Below, piece after piece: positions 16,643 through 24,644 of a stretch of 41,623 bases of DNA. This DNA is from Gallionella sp. (lineage in GTDB: Bacteria > Pseudomonadota > Gammaproteobacteria > Burkholderiales > Gallionellaceae). The position numbers and the translations under genes were made by a program. The stretch's first letter is position 1, and each line of letters begins with the position of its first letter. The stretch lies in the NCBI GenBank assembly GCA_022340615.1, contig JAJDNO010000030.1:1-41623 (forward strand), written 5' to 3'. The notes under the pieces were generated by a model. That model made no database searches. It was not told where the DNA came from and was given only the letters and a program-made list of their open reading frames with translations.

Positions 16643-18373
16643 ATGATCAGCCATCTCGGTCGATATGAAGTTAATGAAGAACTGGGGCGGGGCGCAATGG
16701 GCATTGTCTACAAAGCCTATGACCCGCTGATCGAGCGATTCGTCGCAATCAAGACCATCAATCTCCAGACTCTGTCCAAAACGGAAAGGGACGAATACGC
16801 TGCCAGGTTCTATCAGGAAGCCAAGGCGGCGGGACACCTGAGCCATCCAAACATCGTCACCATCTATGACCTGGGGGAAAGCGGCGACGTGGCCTACATC
16901 GCAATGGAACTGATGGAGGGCCGCGAGTTGCAGGAGATGATTTACGGCAAAGGGCGCCTGCTGGTTACCGATGCGCTGAACATTGCAATCCAGGTCGCCG
17001 CAGGATTGTCCTATGCACACCAGCGCGGGGTCGTGCACGGCGATATCAAACCTTCAAACATCATGGTACTGGGCGACAATCTGGTCAAAATCGCCGACTT
17101 TGGCATCGCGAGACTGACTTCCTCCCATGTGAATTCTTCCACTGAAAGCGGGCAGGAAGAGGCGGTTTATGGAACCCCGCCATTCATGTCGCCCGAACAG
17201 ATTCAGGGCAAATCGATTGATGCCCGATCGGACATTTTTTCGCTCGGGGTCGTTCTGTATTACATGCTGACCGACCGGCTGCCCTTTCCCGAGGAAGACA
17301 TCGGTTTGCTCAGGCACCAGATTGCCGGTACTGAACCGGAAAGGCCCAGTTCAATCAATCCCGGGATCCCGGAAGCTCTGGATGCCGTCATTTACAAGTG
17401 CCTGGCAAAATCACCCGATGCCCGCTACAAGAACGCCAATGACGTGGCAAACGATTTGCGTTCATGCCTTTCTGCAATGCTGCATGCCGGTACCGGAACG
17501 GACCTGCCTTTCTCGTCGAACGTCAAATTCAAACGCCTGAAAAATCTGGTCGCACCGCGGCGATTTTCACGCAAGTTCGTCGCGAACGGCAGCTATATTG
17601 CAATGGTTGCACTGGTTGCGATTGCAATCATCGACTTCGTCACGCCGCCCGCGATCCAGATGCACCTGCTCTATATATTCCCGCTGATCATGATCAGTCT
17701 GCATTGCGAGCGCATCAAGCTGATCAGCGGGGCAGTCGTATTGGCCCTGTTTCTCCAGGGCTTCAATCTGGTGCATGATGCGGTTCCGGCATCCTCAAAG
17801 ATTTTTCTCGCCATCATGGTACTGCTGTCCGATATCACCATCGTTTTTCTGTCCAGGATCGCGCGGATCAACTTTATCGAGGTCGAGCAGCTTTCATCCT
17901 TCGACAGCCTGTCCGGGCTGCGCAACCGGCTAAGCTTCGAGGTCATCGCGGACATCGAAATCGACCGTCAGCGGCACAGAAAAGCTGCATTTTCAATTGC
18001 CTATGCCGACATCAACAGGCTCAAGGAGTTGAACGAAACCAGGGGATACGCCGCCGGGGACAGGGCGATCAAGCTGGTCGCCCGTGTGCTTCGGGATAAC
18101 ATACGGCAGCTGGACACGCCCGCGCGGATAGGCGGAGACGAATTCGCGATCCTGATGCCGAATACCAATGCGGCCGATTGCGAGTCGATCTGCAGGCAAC
18201 TGTCCCTGAAGATTGCACAGCAGATGGAAGACGCAGCACTCCCGTTGTCGACCAGCATCGGCTTTGCGACCTTTGAAAAGCCGCCCGCATCGATATCGGA
18301 AGTTTTCGACAGGTCCGAAAATGCGATGCACAGGGCCAAGGCAACCGGCAAACCATTTGCGGTAAGCGCCTAG
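16643..18373 (+). CDS. Ser/Thr protein kinase - four-TM - GGDEF fusion
   Basis: A 576-residue protein with an unusual order. Residues 8-275 are a Hanks-type Ser/Thr kinase: glycine loop GRGAMG (15-20), VAIK Lys37, Glu59 in the C-helix, HGDIKPSN (132-139, a non-RD loop with catalytic Asp134), DFG (152-154) and SPE (183-185). Four hydrophobic segments follow at about 317-333, 337-353, 358-375 and 386-404. Residues 418-576 are a GGDEF domain starting DSLSGLRNR, with Asp456, Asn464 and Asp473, an intact GGDEF (497-501) and an I-site RQLD (488-491) five residues before it. Both catalytic domains therefore look active and cytoplasmic. Inference: kinase state and cyclic-di-GMP synthesis may be linked. 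No cognate phosphatase or EAL protein is adjacent. Confidence 0.92.
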   Translation: MISHLGRYEVNEELGRGAMGIVYKAYDPLIERFVAIKTINLQTLSKTERDEYAARFYQEAKAAGHLSHPNIVTIYDLGESGDVAYIAMELMEGRELQEMIYGKGRLLVTDALNIAIQVAAGLSYAHQRGVVHGDIKPSNIMVLGDNLVKIADFGIARLTSSHVNSSTESGQEEAVYGTPPFMSPEQIQGKSIDARSDIFSLGVVLYYMLTDRLPFPEEDIGLLRHQIAGTEPERPSSINPGIPEALDAVIYKCLAKSPDARYKNANDVANDLRSCLSAMLHAGTGTDLPFSSNVKFKRLKNLVAPRRFSRKFVANGSYIAMVALVAIAIIDFVTPPAIQMHLLYIFPLIMISLHCERIKLISGAVVLALFLQGFNLVHDAVPASSKIFLAIMVLLSDITIVFLSRIARINFIEVEQLSSFDSLSGLRNRLSFEVIADIEIDRQRHRKAAFSIAYADINRLKELNETRGYAAGDRAIKLVARVLRDNIRQLDTPARIGGDEFAILMPNTNAADCESICRQLSLKIAQQMEDAALPLSTSIGFATFEKPPASISEVFDRSENAMHRAKATGKPFAVSA

Positions 18374-18485
18374 CGTATTCGCCGAAGCGAGATAAAAAAC
18401 ATGGAAGCAGTACTGACAGATAATGTTTCGACAAAACCCTTCAACTTTTGCGCCGTTACGCCGCATTTCGGATATACATAGATAA

Positions 18486-19130
18486 ATGCCCGCCCTGAAA
18501 AAATTTTCCGTCGCCGGCCCGGCCGGCAAACTCGAAGGTGTTGCGCACCTCCCCGACGGGGAGCCGCGCGCGATCGCGGTGGTCGCGCACCCGCTTCCAA
18601 CCATGGGCGGCACAATGGACAACAAGGTGGTCACGACGCTGGCGAAAACATTTGTCGAACTCGGATTCATTGCGCTGCGCTTCAACTTTCGCGGCGTGGG
18701 CACCAGTGACGGAAATTTCGACAGCGGAAACGGCGAGGTCGAGGACGTGCTGGCAGTCGTGCGCGATGCGCAACGGGTATATGGTGATCTGCCACTGATC
18801 CTGTCCGGCTTCTCGTTCGGCGGCTATGTGCAGGCGCGCGCCGCGCAGCATCTGCACCCGCATCCGCACCGGCTGGTGCTGATCGCGCCTGCGGTGGGTC
18901 GCTCCGTTCCTTCGTTTGAGAATAGTACAGGCATGCCACCTGTGCGGCACGACACGCTGCTGGTACATGGCGAACTCGATGAAGTCGTCGCGCTGGCCGA
19001 CGTGCTGCACTGGGCGCGTCCGCTGCACCTTCCTATCGTGGTATTGCCGGAGGCGGGACATTTTTTCCACGGTCGGCTGAACCAGCTCAAACAGATCGTG
19101 CTGCGCGCCTTCAACGGACAGCCCGTATGA
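18486..19130 (+). CDS. Alpha/beta hydrolase
   Basis: A 214-residue serine hydrolase-fold protein. The likely triad is Ser110 in the nucleophile elbow SGFSFGG, Asp165 in VHGELDEVV and His192 in PEAGHFFHG. The N-terminal [18 protein letters not shown] and [13 protein letters not shown] are typical of a group of small hydrolases close to dienelactone-hydrolase and peptidase S15-like proteins. No signal peptide is seen. Its stop overlaps the ABC ATPase start (ATGA, 19127-19130), making it the first gene of a coupled four-gene unit. Only a weak TATACA lies just upstream and no Shine-Dalgarno. The substrate is unknown. Confidence 0.85.
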   Translation: MPALKKFSVAGPAGKLEGVAHLPDGEPRAIAVVAHPLPTMGGTMDNKVVTTLAKTFVELGFIALRFNFRGVGTSDGNFDSGNGEVEDVLAVVRDAQRVYGDLPLILSGFSFGGYVQARAAQHLHPHPHRLVLIAPAVGRSVPSFENSTGMPPVRHDTLLVHGELDEVVALADVLHWARPLHLPIVVLPEAGHFFHGRLNQLKQIVLRAFNGQPV

Positions 19131-20041
19131 ACGCAATAATCAGCGCGCGCAAGCTGCGCAAAAGCTACGGCACACAAGTGGTGGTGGACGGCATCGACCT
19201 GTCCGTCCAGCGCGGCGAATGTTTCGGCCTGCTCGGGCCGAACGGCGCAGGAAAGACCACCACGCTGCGCCTGATGCTCGGCCTGATCGCGCCCGATTCG
19301 GGCGAATTGCAGCTGCTGGATCGTCCTGTGCCGCAGCAGGCGCGCGAGGCCCGGGTGCGTATCGGCGTGGTGCCGCAGATCGACAATCTCGACCCCGATT
19401 TCACCGTCGCGGAAAACCTGCTGGTGTACGGGCGCTACTTCGGCATCAGCGACGCTGCGATCAATGCGCGCATGCAGGAGTTGCTGGAATTCGCCAACCT
19501 GAGCAGCAAGCGCGACGCGAAGGTGCCGACGCTGTCAGGCGGGATGAAGCGTCGGCTGACCCTGGCCCGCGCGCTGGTCAACGATCCCGACGTGATTTTC
19601 CTCGACGAACCGACCACCGGACTCGACCCTCAGGCGCGACACCTGATCTGGCAACGCCTGCGCGAGCTGACCGCGCGCGGCAAGACCCTGCTGCTCACCA
19701 CGCACTTCATGGACGAGGCGGAGAGGCTGTGCCATCGTCTCGCGGTGATGGACAACGGACGCATCATCAGCGAAGGGTCGCCGCGCGAACTGATCAGGAA
19801 CAACATCGAGGCTGAAGTGGTGGAAGTGTATGGCGAGCCGGCGGCACAATGGGCAACTGAACACGCGGCAAAGTTTGCCGCGCGTTTCGAGGTGAGCGGC
19901 GAGACGGCATTCTGCTATGTTAACGACGCACAACATCTGATTGCGCATCTGCAATCGCAAAGCGGATTGCGCTACCTGCACCGCCCGGCCAACCTGGAGG
20001 ACGTGTTCCTGAAGCTGACCGGACGGGAGATGCGCGAATGA
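19127..20041 (+). CDS. ABC transporter ATP-binding protein (NodI/DrrA-like)
   Basis: A 304-residue cytoplasmic ATPase of the ABC-2 exporter type. Seen are Walker [10 protein letters not shown] (37-45), Q-loop PQIDNLD, signature LSGGMKRRL (136-144), Walker [13 protein letters not shown] (156-167) and H-loop [15 protein letters not shown]. The C-terminal extension ending [20 protein letters not shown] is typical of the NodI/DrrA group. It is coupled to the hydrolase upstream and to the thioesterase downstream (ATGA at 20038-20041). Its permease partner is the second gene downstream. The exported substrate cannot be deduced. Confidence 0.92.
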   Translation: MNAIISARKLRKSYGTQVVVDGIDLSVQRGECFGLLGPNGAGKTTTLRLMLGLIAPDSGELQLLDRPVPQQAREARVRIGVVPQIDNLDPDFTVAENLLVYGRYFGISDAAINARMQELLEFANLSSKRDAKVPTLSGGMKRRLTLARALVNDPDVIFLDEPTTGLDPQARHLIWQRLRELTARGKTLLLTTHFMDEAERLCHRLAVMDNGRIISEGSPRELIRNNIEAEVVEVYGEPAAQWATEHAAKFAARFEVSGETAFCYVNDAQHLIAHLQSQSGLRYLHRPANLEDVFLKLTGREMRE

Positions 20042-20505
20042 ACCTCATTTTCAGGATGCTTTATGTTTTCGTTCTGTCGAAATTCCGCGAGCCGCTTGGC
20101 ACCGGAAGGTCGGTAAGCAGGTTGAGCTTGCGGGTATTGCCGAATGACCTGGATATCAACTTGCACATGAACAACGGACGCTACCTGACCATCTGCGACC
20201 TTAACCGCGTGGACCTGTTCATCCGCACCGGCCTGCTGAAAGCCATGTTCAGGCGCAGATGGATACCGGTCATAGCCGAACACACGATGACCTACAAAAA
20301 GCCGCTGGGACTGTTCGACCGGTACGATGTGCTTCTGGAAGTAACCCATAGTGACGAAAAGTATTTCTACATGACGCACACATTCATCAAGGACGAATGC
20401 ATCATGGCGGAAGGCACTTCGAAAGGATGTGTCTATGCCCGCGGAGTCGGGGTAATCAGCCCCGCCGTTGCAAGGGATGCGGTGGAAGAGGACCAGGCGA
20501 ATTGA
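20038..20505 (+). CDS. Hotdog-fold acyl-CoA thioesterase-like protein
   Basis: A 155-residue protein of the 4HBT/THEM6-like hotdog family. The diagnostic stretch is [20 protein letters not shown], followed by [19 protein letters not shown] short hydrophobic N terminus ([16 protein letters not shown]) may be a membrane-associating helix. It is inserted between an ABC ATPase and its permease, sharing four-base overlaps on both sides (ATGA 20038-20041, TTGA 20502-20505). Codon choice looks somewhat less GC-rich than in the flanking ABC genes, a visual impression only. Family assignment is good; the substrate is unknown. Confidence 0.83.
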   Translation: MNLIFRMLYVFVLSKFREPLGTGRSVSRLSLRVLPNDLDINLHMNNGRYLTICDLNRVDLFIRTGLLKAMFRRRWIPVIAEHTMTYKKPLGLFDRYDVLLEVTHSDEKYFYMTHTFIKDECIMAEGTSKGCVYARGVGVISPAVARDAVEEDQAN

Positions 20506-21287
20506 ACGCTCATCATTATTCACTTCCGCGCCTGAGCATCCGTTTCTTCCCGATCTGGCGGCGCCATTTCCTGGTGTGGCGCAAGATCGCGACCACCTCC
20601 GTCATAGGCCACATCGCCGACCCGATGATCTATCTGCTCGGCCTCGGCTACGGGCTCGGCAGCCTGCTGCCGCAGATGAACGGCACCTCCTACATGGTGT
20701 TCCTCGCTGCCGGTACGGTGTGCTACAGCACGATGAACAGTGCCAGCTTCGAGGCGCTGTATTCCGGCTTTTCGCGCATGCACGAGCAACGCACCTGGGA
20801 GGCAATCATGAACACGCCGGTGACGCTGGACGACATCGTCGTTGCGGAGATTCTGTGGGCGGCGAGCAAGAGCCTGATGTCCGGCGCGACGGTGGTGCTG
20901 GTGATCTGGCTGCTCGGCCTGTCACATTCGCCGCTGTCGCTGGGACTCCTGCCTCTCGCGCTTCTGGTCGGGCTGTGCTTCGCCTCTATCGGAATGATCA
21001 TGACTGCGCTCGCCCCGGCCTATGATTTCTTCATGTACTACTTCACGCTGGTGGTCACGCCCATGATGCTATTATGCGGCGTGTTCTTCCCGGTCGCGCA
21101 GTTGCCGCCCTTCTGGCAGGGGGTTGCGCAGGCGCTGCCGCTGACCCACGCGGTGAACATTGCGAGGCCGCTGATCATCGGCCATGTTCCGGAAGGACTG
21201 ATGCTGCATATTGCAGTATTGCTGTGCTATACATTGTTCGGGTTTTATCTGTCGCTGGTTCTGTTCCGGCGCAGGCTTGCCCGGTAA
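20502..21287 (+). CDS. ABC-2 type transporter permease (NodJ-like)
   Basis: A 261-residue ABC-2 membrane subunit with about six membrane segments. The N-terminal RFFPIWRRHFLVWRKIATTSVIGHIADPMIYLLGLGYGLG and the later MMLLCGVFFPVAQLPPFWQGVAQALPLTHAVNIARPL are typical of NodJ-like permeases. The start is taken as TTG 20502, which overlaps the thioesterase stop (TTGA); an in-frame ATG at 20397 would put about 35 unrelated residues in front and overlap the thioesterase heavily. It pairs with the ATPase at 19127. Confidence 0.9.
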   Translation: MNAHHYSLPRLSIRFFPIWRRHFLVWRKIATTSVIGHIADPMIYLLGLGYGLGSLLPQMNGTSYMVFLAAGTVCYSTMNSASFEALYSGFSRMHEQRTWEAIMNTPVTLDDIVVAEILWAASKSLMSGATVVLVIWLLGLSHSPLSLGLLPLALLVGLCFASIGMIMTALAPAYDFFMYYFTLVVTPMMLLCGVFFPVAQLPPFWQGVAQALPLTHAVNIARPLIIGHVPEGLMLHIAVLLCYTLFGFYLSLVLFRRRLAR

Positions 21288-21355
21288 GGGTGCTTACAAT
21301 GAACGAGGCGAACGGCAGCCTTGATCCGGGAGCCAATTCAAATATCATCAATATC

Positions 21356-21383
21356 ACCTGTGCAGGACCGGCCCTGCACAGGT
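21356..21383 (+). other. Perfect 11-bp hairpin before the rhodanese gene
   Basis: ACCTGTGCAGG (21356-21366) and CCTGCACAGGT (21373-21383) pair completely around a six-base loop. The hairpin lies 69 bases after the permease stop and 35 bases before the rhodanese ATG. There is no T-run, so it may be a Rho-independent-like end for the ABC operon, a leader structure, or a binding site. Confidence 0.55.
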
Positions 21384-21418
21384 CAAATCCTTACAAAACA
21401 AATACAGGAGAATGACGG

Positions 21419-21841
21419 ATGTACAACACATTCAAACCCGAACAACCCATGAGCTTGATGGACTTTGTCCGCGCCGCCAAGTCCTGCATCACGGAAGTCA
21501 CCCCGCAGGAGCTGGTCGACAAACTCAACAACAAGGATGATCTGCTGTTGATCGATGTGCGCGAGCATGGCGAATATGAAAATGGCCACATCAACGGAGC
21601 ACACCTGGTCCCGCGCGGCATCATCGAGGCCGCCGCCGACCCGGCCTATCCCAAACACGTGCCGGAACTGACTGCCGCCCGCGAACGCCAGGTCATTGTC
21701 TACTGCGCAACCGGCGGCCGCTCCGCAATGGCCTGCGCGGTTATGCAGATGATGGGCTTCAGGAACGTGCTCAACCTGAACGGCGGTTATGCCCGCTGGG
21801 TGGACGAGGGCATGCCGCAAATACACGAAGCAACATACTGA
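21419..21841 (+). CDS. Rhodanese-like sulfurtransferase
   Basis: A single-domain 140-residue rhodanese homologue. The domain runs from about 25 to 135, with LLLIDVREHGEYENGHINGAH, and the active-site loop YCATGGRSA whose Cys96 would carry the persulfide. No signal peptide is seen, so it is probably cytoplasmic. The start has AGGAG at 21406-21410. It is followed 40 bases later by hemJ. The sulfur donor and acceptor are unknown. Confidence 0.9.
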   Translation: MYNTFKPEQPMSLMDFVRAAKSCITEVTPQELVDKLNNKDDLLLIDVREHGEYENGHINGAHLVPRGIIEAAADPAYPKHVPELTAARERQVIVYCATGGRSAMACAVMQMMGFRNVLNLNGGYARWVDEGMPQIHEATY

Positions 21842-21881
21842 ACGGTGATCGTTAATGGAAGCATGCTAAAGGAACTTCGTA

Positions 21882-22292
21882 ATGCTGTGGATTAAAGCGT
21901 TTCATATCATTTTTGTTGTGAGCTGGTTTGCCGGGCTTTTCTACCTGCCGCGGATCTTCGTGAACCACGCAATGGCGACCGAACCCGCCGAAATAGCGCG
22001 ACTGCAACTGATGGAAGGCAAGCTGTACCGCTTCGTCACGCCAATCGCCCTGCTGGCGCTGGGATTCGGGCTATGGTTGTGGCTGGGCTACGGCTTCAGC
22101 GGCGGCTGGCTGCATGCCAAGCTTTTTCTGGTGGTGCTGCTGATCGTCTATCACTATTACTGCGGCAAACTGGTCAAAAAGTTTGCCGCAGGCCAGAATA
22201 CCCGCAGCCATGTGTTCTACCGCTGGTTCAACGAAATCCCGGTGCTGATCCTGACCGCAATCGTGATACTGGTCACCGTCAAGCCATTCTGA
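21882..22292 (+). CDS. hemJ: Protoporphyrinogen IX oxidase, HemJ type
   Basis: A 136-residue membrane protein with four predicted membrane helices, matching HemJ (UPF0093). Conserved blocks are LWIKAFHIIFVVSWFAGLFYLPRIFV with His8, LHAKLFLVVLLIVYHYYCG and FYRWFNEIPVLILTAIVILVTVKPF at the very end. HemJ oxidises protoporphyrinogen IX to protoporphyrin IX in haem synthesis and replaces HemG or HemY in many Proteobacteria. The start has AAAGGAA upstream. The RlmL-like gene follows three bases later, suggesting cotranscription. Confidence 0.92.
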   Translation: MLWIKAFHIIFVVSWFAGLFYLPRIFVNHAMATEPAEIARLQLMEGKLYRFVTPIALLALGFGLWLWLGYGFSGGWLHAKLFLVVLLIVYHYYCGKLVKKFAAGQNTRSHVFYRWFNEIPVLILTAIVILVTVKPF

Positions 22293-22295
22293 CTC

Positions 22296-23468
22296 ATGCC
22301 TGAATTTTTCGCCCCCTGCCCGCGCGGTCTGGAAAAACTGCTCGCCGATGAACTGACCGCACTCGGTGCAGCCGAAGTACGCGCCACCGACGGTGGCGTG
22401 GCGTTCTCCGGCGACTGGCCGCTGTGCTACCGCACCAATCTTGAGAGCCGCCTTGCCAGCCGTATCCTGTGGCGCATCAAGGAGACACGCTACCGCAGCG
22501 AGCAGGACATCTACAAGGCGGTATTCGAGCTGCAATGGCAGCGCTGGTTCGATGTCGGACATACACTGCGCGTGAACACCACCGCGATACGTTGTCCGCT
22601 GAAAAGCCTGGAGTACATCACGCTGCTGGTCAAGGACGCAGTGTGCGACCGCTTCCGCGCGCACTGCAACGAACGGCCCAGCGTGGACACCGTGGAACCT
22701 GACGTGCGCATTCACGTATTCATCGAGGACGACCGACTGATGCTGTATCTGGACACGTCCGGCGATGCGCTGTTCAAGCGCGGCGTGCGCTCGCACACCA
22801 ACATCGCGCCGCTGCGCGAGAATCTGGCGGCCGGAATTCTGCGTCTGGCGGGCTGGCAGCCGGGCACACCGCTGCTAGACCCGATGTGCGGCAGCGGCAC
22901 GTTCCTGATCGAGGCGGCGCAGATGTCGCTGAACATACAGCCGGGCATTGCGCGCGGTTTCGCGTTCGAAAAGCTGAAGAATTTTGATGGGCCGCTGTGG
23001 GGCAGGATGCGCGAACAGGCGATCGCCGCACAGCTTCCGGCCCGGCCGCTGGCGCTTTACGGCAGCGACCTGTACGGCGATGCCCTGAAGGCTGCTTCGC
23101 GCAATCTGGAAGAGGCGGGATTGTCGGAATGCGTGGAACTGAAACAGGCCAACGTGCTGGAAATCTCCCCCCCTGCGGAACACGGCATACTGGTCGCGAA
23201 CCTGCCCTATGGTGAGCGCATGGGTGAGCTGGATGAACTGGCCGAGCTTTATCCGAAGCTGGGCGATGCCCTGAAAAAGAAATTCGGCGGCTGGACGGCT
23301 TATCTGTTCACCGCCGACAAGGCGATCCTGAAACTGATGCGGCTGTCTCCGTCGAAGCGCACCCCGCTGTTCAACGGTGCGATCGAATGCCGCTTGCTGG
23401 AATACAGGATCGTGGCCGGAAGCAACCGGCCGAACTCGGCCGGCAAGCATAATCAGGCTAATACCTGA
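22296..23468 (+). CDS. rlmL: THUMP-domain 23S rRNA methyltransferase, RlmL-like
   Basis: A 390-residue protein equivalent to the N-terminal (RlmL) half of E. coli RlmKL, which makes m2G2445 in 23S rRNA. The N-terminal FFAPCPRGLEKLLADEL and the THUMP region (about 45-155) lead to the SAM-binding motif LLDPMCGSGTFLIEAA and the catalytic motif as NLPYGERMG, where the family more often has NPPYGER. No RlmK-like domain follows. The end is only 12 bases from the convergent pilU stop. Family assignment is firm; the exact target base is by homology. Confidence 0.88.
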   Translation: MPEFFAPCPRGLEKLLADELTALGAAEVRATDGGVAFSGDWPLCYRTNLESRLASRILWRIKETRYRSEQDIYKAVFELQWQRWFDVGHTLRVNTTAIRCPLKSLEYITLLVKDAVCDRFRAHCNERPSVDTVEPDVRIHVFIEDDRLMLYLDTSGDALFKRGVRSHTNIAPLRENLAAGILRLAGWQPGTPLLDPMCGSGTFLIEAAQMSLNIQPGIARGFAFEKLKNFDGPLWGRMREQAIAAQLPARPLALYGSDLYGDALKAASRNLEEAGLSECVELKQANVLEISPPAEHGILVANLPYGERMGELDELAELYPKLGDALKKKFGGWTAYLFTADKAILKLMRLSPSKRTPLFNGAIECRLLEYRIVAGSNRPNSAGKHNQANT

Positions 23469-23480
23469 CCGAGCGACGCA

Positions 23481-24617
23481 TCAGTCCAGCTGCATGTTCT
23501 CGGTACCGCTCATCAGGTTGCGGTCCGTCGGGAGCTTGCTTTCCAGCTTGATGCGCAGGCGCAGGTCATTCACCGAATCCGCGCTCTTCAGTGCTTCCTC
23601 GTAGGATATCTTGCCCGCTTCATACAGCGTGAACAGTGCACCGTCGAAGGTCTCCATCCCCAGTTCTCGCGACTGCGCCATAATGCCCTTGATCTCGTTC
23701 ACTTCGCCCTTGAAGATCATGTCAGCAATCAGCGGCGAGTTGAGCATGATTTCAAACGCGGCAACACGCCCCTCCCCGTTCTTGATCGGGATCAGGCGCT
23801 GCGAAATGAACGCCCTGACGTTCAGCGACAAATCCATCAGCAGCTGCGCGCGCCGTTCTTCCGGAAAAAAGTTGATGATGCGATCCAGCGCCTGGTTGGA
23901 ACTGTTCGCGTGCAGTGTGGCCAGGCACAGGTGGCCTGTTTCAGCAAAAGCCACGGCATATTCCATGGTTTCCTGATCGCGGATTTCCCCGATCAATATC
24001 ACATCGGGTGCCTGGCGCAGCGTGTTCTTCAGCGCGTTATGCCAGGACTCGGTATCCACGCCGACTTCCCTGTGCGTGATGATGCAATTGGCATGATCAT
24101 GCACATACTCCACCGGATCTTCGATGGTGATGATGTGGCCGTAACTGTTCTTGTTGCGATGCCCGATCATGCCGGCCAGCGTGGTGGACTTGCCGGAACC
24201 CGTCCCGCCGACCACGATCACCAGGCCGCGTTTGGCCATCACGATGTCCTTGAGCACCGGCGGCATGCCCATCTGGTCGAGATCGGGAATCTTGGTCGTG
24301 ATGGTCCGCAACACCATGCCGACGCGCTGCTGTTGCAGGAACACATTGACGCGGAAGCGGCCTATGCCGTGGGGGCTGATCGCGAAGTTGCATTCGTGGG
24401 TGGTTTCGAATTCGGCTGCCTGGCGGTCATTCATGATGCTGCGCGCCAGTTCCTGGGTGTGCTGCATCGAAAGCGCCTGGCTGGATACCGGGGTCATCCT
24501 GCCGTCGATCTTGAAGGCCGGCGGGAAGCCGGTTGTGATGAACAGATCGGACGCCTTTTTGCCAACCATCCCGCGCAGCAGGTTGTGTATAAGTTCGGTG
24601 GCCTGGTCTCTTTCCAT
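23481..24617 (-). CDS. pilU: Type IV pilus retraction ATPase PilU
   Basis: Hexameric secretion-type ATPase that supports PilT in pilus retraction. At 378 residues it has the N-terminal PAS-like half (KKASDLFITTGFPPAFKIDGRMTP), Walker A GGTGSGKST, Asp box IITIEDPVEYVHDH, Walker B DVILIGEIRDQETMEYA and His box GHLCLATLHANSS. The C-terminal tail continues past the PilT length, as is usual for PilU. It lies 27 bases downstream of pilT and is probably cotranscribed. Confidence 0.94.
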   Translation of the reverse strand: MERDQATELIHNLLRGMVGKKASDLFITTGFPPAFKIDGRMTPVSSQALSMQHTQELARSIMNDRQAAEFETTHECNFAISPHGIGRFRVNVFLQQQRVGMVLRTITTKIPDLDQMGMPPVLKDIVMAKRGLVIVVGGTGSGKSTTLAGMIGHRNKNSYGHIITIEDPVEYVHDHANCIITHREVGVDTESWHNALKNTLRQAPDVILIGEIRDQETMEYAVAFAETGHLCLATLHANSSNQALDRIINFFPEERRAQLLMDLSLNVRAFISQRLIPIKNGEGRVAAFEIMLNSPLIADMIFKGEVNEIKGIMAQSRELGMETFDGALFTLYEAGKISYEEALKSADSVNDLRLRIKLESKLPTDRNLMSGTENMQLD

Positions 24618-24644
24618 TGGATGCTCCTGATTTTCTGAAGCTGG

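Noticed and set aside
20397-20501. Upstream extension of the ABC permease start to the ATG at 20397
   Set aside because: The added residues do not resemble the permease family and overlap the thioesterase frame; TTG 20502 gives the normal N terminus.
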